Virus record (IMG/VR): IMGVR_UViG_3300020468_000074
Span: 1 to 23,785 of that record
Source of the DNA: a virus
Length of the DNA: 23,785 nucleotides
Strand: one strand, 5' to 3'
The notes under the pieces are model-generated. The model had not been told where the DNA came from. It made no database searches and worked only from the letters and a program-made list of their open reading frames with translations. This document shows positions 22,256-23,785 of this stretch, piece by piece (within the stretch, counting starts at the first letter, position 1; every line of letters starts with the position of its first letter). The position numbers and the translations under genes were made by a program.

Positions 22256-22527
22256 GTTGAAGTCACTCCCTCTATAGTATTAGTTCCAGATGTTACTGAA
22301 GGTGCTGATAGAGATACCCCATCAGCTTTTATATTTGTACCTGTGATTGTGTACTGATAGCCTGTATTATAGTCTATCGAATTTATGGTCTCCGTTACGG
22401 TAGATGTTGTCTCCGTGGAGCTTTGCATTGAGCCCTGAGTAAAATTAGGGACTACTGGTACAGCAATCGCAGTCCTCGCACTCGCAAGGACAGACGCAAT
22501 CACACTTAGGACAAGTAACTTCTTCAT
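22084..22527 (-). CDS. Secreted Ser/Thr-rich protein
   Basis: The 147-residue protein has a Sec signal (KKLLVLSVIASVLASARTAI, likely cleaved near AIA), then a Ser/Thr-rich mature part with YQYTITGTNIKADG (58-71) and FQYSESYMG (112-120). These two motifs recur in the product of the upstream gene, so the two are probably diverged paralogues. No Cys. It starts eight bases after the upstream stop. Role unknown; exported or virion-bound beta-rich proteins are likely. Confidence 0.72.
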   Translation of the reverse strand: MKKLLVLSVIASVLASARTAIAVPVVPNFTQGSMQSSTETTSTVTETINSIDYNTGYQYTITGTNIKADGVSLSAPSVTSGTNTIEGVTSTWTGMDLTNKPNFSIVNPAGSFQYSESYMGPGLSTQTIIQRTTTIESVTNTQSTFSQ

Positions 22528-22534
22528 TACTCAT
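22445..22534 (-). CDS. Possible Cys-rich 29-residue peptide in alternative frame
   Basis: An ATG at 22534, one base after the upstream stop, opens a 29-residue frame overlapping the signal peptide of the neighbouring gene. It contains nine Cys in an 18-residue stretch (CPKC, then DCVCPCECEDCDCC) alternating with Asp/Glu, a metallothionein-like look. It could be chance, because Ala and Val codons after T-ending codons give TGC/TGT in this frame. No clear ribosome site. Reported as a candidate only. Confidence 0.22.
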   Translation of the reverse strand: MSNEEVTCPKCDCVCPCECEDCDCCTSSP

Positions 22535-22535
22535 T

Positions 22536-23108
22536 CTAGTTCACGGTCAATGTAGTTACTACCTGGCCAGTGGCTGTGGTTCCAGCACCACCTGCTGTTA
22601 GAGCGATAGCTCCGTCTGTTGCAATAGTACCAGCTAGACTTCCTGCGTGACCACCAGAAGATGTTACAGTTTGACCATATGCTGGCATATCCATAACTGT
22701 TCCGAATGAGTTAATCGCAGGAGCAGCACTGTCTCCTGTTACGGCTGCAGTATATGTATGAGCAGTAACATCAACACCCGCACCAAGTGCATTCGTTTTG
22801 TCACCAGCAATGAAACTTTCAGTTAGGCTGAAAGCATCACCAGCTGTGGTAACTGTGTAGACACCATCGGAGTGAGTAGCGGCCACACCTGTAGTTTCGT
22901 TTGCTTGACCTAAACCGCCCATTGTACCTGCGGTAATATTTGTACCTTGTACACTGTAGGTTGAACCAATTCTTGTTGCATCTGTAGCTGCAGCATCAAC
23001 ACGAAGTTGAGTTGAAGCAGAGATTGTATGTATTATATCAGCTTTAGCTGGTGCCACTATCGCACCCGTCATCAATACCATTCCAATTAGTGATAGAACT
23101 TTCTTCAT
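22536..23108 (-). CDS. Secreted Ala/Gly/Thr-rich protein
   Basis: The 190-residue protein has a Sec signal (KKVLSLIGMVLMTGAIVAPA, cut after AKA) and a mature part rich in Ala, Gly, Thr and Val with beta-strand character, no Cys and few charges. It has the motifs YSVQGTNITAG (51-61) and FSLTESF (93-99), shared with the next gene. It is first in the minus-strand operon with a late-promoter-like element 31 bases before the ATG. Composition resembles adhesin or fibre-like surface proteins. Function unknown. Confidence 0.75.
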   Translation of the reverse strand: MKKVLSLIGMVLMTGAIVAPAKADIIHTISASTQLRVDAAATDATRIGSTYSVQGTNITAGTMGGLGQANETTGVAATHSDGVYTVTTAGDAFSLTESFIAGDKTNALGAGVDVTAHTYTAAVTGDSAAPAINSFGTVMDMPAYGQTVTSSGGHAGSLAGTIATDGAIALTAGGAGTTATGQVVTTLTVN

Positions 23109-23138
23109 TTGTAGTTGGTAAAGATAGTTTAACGGCTT

Positions 23139-23146
23139 TATTTAGC
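23139..23146 (-). promoter_or_regulatory. Late-promoter-like element for the minus-strand operon
   Basis: On the minus strand this reads GCTAAATA, sharing the TAAATA core with the elements at 7789 and 15846, and lies about 31 bases before the ATG at 23108. It is in the divergent 107-base gap between the exported-protein operon and the + strand gene at 23216. Confidence 0.5.
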
Positions 23147-23162
23147 GTTAAAATACCTAGGG

Positions 23163-23191
23163 TTGAAAAACTATAATATATACTGTATAAT
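23163..23191 (+). promoter_or_regulatory. Sigma70-like promoter
   Basis: TTGAAA (23163-23168) and TATAAT (23186-23191) are spaced by 17 bases, close to the host sigma70 consensus, 24 bases before the ATG at 23216. It would allow transcription by unmodified host polymerase early in infection. Confidence 0.8.
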
Positions 23192-23215
23192 GAATAACAT
23201 TAATGTACCAGACTG

Positions 23216-23443
23216 ATGACAGAACAGCAAAACCATCTTAGAGAATTATTAACTCAAGCAGAAGAAATTAAAAATGATATTAATAATTTAAATGCACAAG
23301 CACAATCAAAAAAAGAGTTATTGCTCAGAGCATTAGGTGCAATAGAATATTTACAACAGATAGGTGTAACACTTGAAGAACAAACACCAGTAGTAACACC
23401 ACCACCAACAGCAAAACCAAAATCAAAAGCAAAAGGCTCTTGA
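23216..23443 (+). CDS. Small coiled-coil protein
   Basis: The 75-residue protein is a long helix (LRELLTQAEEIKNDINNLNA, then SKKELLLRALGAIEYLQQIG) with heptad-like hydrophobic positions, followed by a Pro/Thr/Lys tail (PVVTPPPTAKPKSKAKGS). It has its own sigma70-like promoter. Its TGA stop forms part of the -35 box of the talC promoter. It looks like small coiled-coil proteins from other cyanophages; function unknown. Confidence 0.75.
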   Translation: MTEQQNHLRELLTQAEEIKNDINNLNAQAQSKKELLLRALGAIEYLQQIGVTLEEQTPVVTPPPTAKPKSKAKGS

Positions 23444-23467
23444 CGAATTATCCCTATGTGTTATAAT
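23440..23467 (+). promoter_or_regulatory. Sigma70-like promoter for talC leader
   Basis: TTGACG (23440-23445) and TATAAT (23462-23467) are 16 bases apart. The -35 overlaps the stop codon of the preceding gene. The expected transcript start, around 23473-23475, coincides with the first hairpin of the leader. Confidence 0.82.
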
Positions 23468-23472
23468 ACATT

Positions 23473-23675
23473 TGTTGGACGCAACATAGGGAGTGACTGA
23501 ATAAACTTACTGGCAATCGCTGGTTAAGGTGATGAGACACAGGTGGTGCTGCACCGAGAGGTGAATCGACTTACCAGTCGGGTCTCAGGCAAAGATGTAT
23601 TTACTCTGTAGTAATGCCCATCTTTTGTTGGTACACAGGAATCCAACCTCCCCCCTTTTTTTCAAGGAATATATA
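23473..23675 (+). ncRNA. Structured 5' leader of talC, possible riboswitch-type RNA
   Basis: About 200 bases without a reading frame hold several clear stems: TGTTG/CAACA with loop GACG (23473-23486); a three-way element closed by TGAGAC (23533-23538) and GTCTCA (23582-23587) enclosing GGTG/CACC (23542-23555) and CGACT/AGTCG with loop TACC (23567-23580); then AAAGATG (23591-23597)/CATCTTT (23619-23625) containing TTACT/AGTAA with loop CTGT (23601-23614); then GTTGG/CCAAC (23627-23647). GGCA (23512-23515) could pair with TGCC (23615-23618) as a pseudoknot. A C6T7-type pyrimidine tract precedes the AAGGAA ribosome site. Structured RNAs such as manA and wcaG are known from cyanophages; I cannot confirm a class. 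Confidence 0.6.
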
Positions 23676-23785
23676 ATGGAAGTAACAATATACGACACCC
23701 CCAACACTATGAAAATCTTTTTAGATACAGCAGACACTCAAGAAATTAAAGATGGTTATGATACTGGTTTAATTGATGGAGTCAC
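23676..23785 (+). CDS. talC: Transaldolase, N-terminal fragment
   Basis: The gene runs off the window after 36 complete codons. Residues from 12 on (MKIFLDTADTQEIKDGYDTG, then LIDGVT) match the start of the short TalC/fructose-6-phosphate aldolase-like transaldolases, a hallmark cyanophage gene that moves carbon into the pentose phosphate pathway. Family members usually begin at that second Met (23709). The upstream ATG at 23676, adding MEVTIYDTPNT, has the AAGGAA ribosome site (23664-23669) at good spacing, so I start there; the site at 23709 has none. Expression is probably controlled by the structured leader. Confidence 0.9.
   Translation, partial: MEVTIYDTPNTMKIFLDTADTQEIKDGYDTGLIDGV

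Noticed and set aside
23627-23662. GTTGG/CCAAC hairpin and T7 tract as a rho-independent terminator before talC
   Set aside because: The stem is only five A/T- and G/C-mixed pairs with an 11-base loop and an eight-base C-rich spacer before the T run, so it is not a typical terminator, although attenuation cannot be excluded.
23473-23675. tRNA or glutamine (glnA-type) riboswitch in the talC leader
   Set aside because: There is no cloverleaf with a T-arm or acceptor stem, and the conserved glnA RNA core was not recognised.

Overview
The window looks like part of the genome of a T4-like marine cyanophage (a myovirus of Prochlorococcus or marine Synechococcus). It is AT-rich, and nearly all genes are packed head to tail on the + strand with TAATG or ATGA overlaps. 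It combines T4-type genes (a gp61-like primase, NrdA/NrdB, T4-style late promoters, T4-like capsid-targeting peptides) with host-derived metabolic genes typical of cyanophages: pyrE, purM, a MazG-like C-terminus, a plastocyanin, a NifU-like Fe-S protein and the start of a transaldolase (talC). I cannot name a strain.

Layout. 1-1642: nucleotide metabolism (MazG-like end, pyrE, purM). 1662-3410: three proteins of unknown function, one with a possible nuclease signature. 3407-7563: lysine-rich low-complexity proteins, two of which start with a peptide resembling the T4 capsid-targeting sequence; one carries a nucleotidyltransferase domain, another DUF3008/DUF6321-like regions. I infer internal head or prohead-core proteins. 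7597-10673: a late-promoter-driven structural protein, a second protein with prohead-protease-like sites, a coiled-coil/membrane protein and a cupin-like protein. 10673-15127: primase, nrdA, nrdB. 15090-18171: a run of very small genes, many with one membrane helix, interrupted by a clear terminator, a late promoter and a GIY-YIG endonuclease. 18171-20590: NifU-like protein, plastocyanin, small proteins, an overlapping membrane-protein/lipoprotein pair and a staphylococcal-type nuclease. 20577-23108: a minus-strand operon of four genes, three encoding proteins with Sec signal peptides. 23216-23785: a small coiled-coil gene, then a strong sigma70-like promoter, a roughly 200-nt structured leader and talC.

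How it fits together. PyrE, PurM, the MazG-like protein and NrdAB would redirect host nucleotide pools to phage DNA. TalC (pentose phosphate pathway) and plastocyanin (electron transport) would support NADPH, ATP and ribose supply during infection. Two promoter types are visible: host-like -35/-10 promoters upstream of 23216 and of talC, and T4-like late promoters with a TAAATA core upstream of 7830, 15879 and the minus-strand operon.

The most interesting points are the candidate packaged-enzyme system at 3407-7563, the structured talC leader RNA, a 26-bp start-region element repeated before two consecutive small genes, a possible Cys-rich peptide in an alternative frame at 22445-22534, and a minus-strand exported protein with no usual start codon next to its signal peptide. 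No tRNA, rRNA, CRISPR array, insertion sequence or attachment site was seen.
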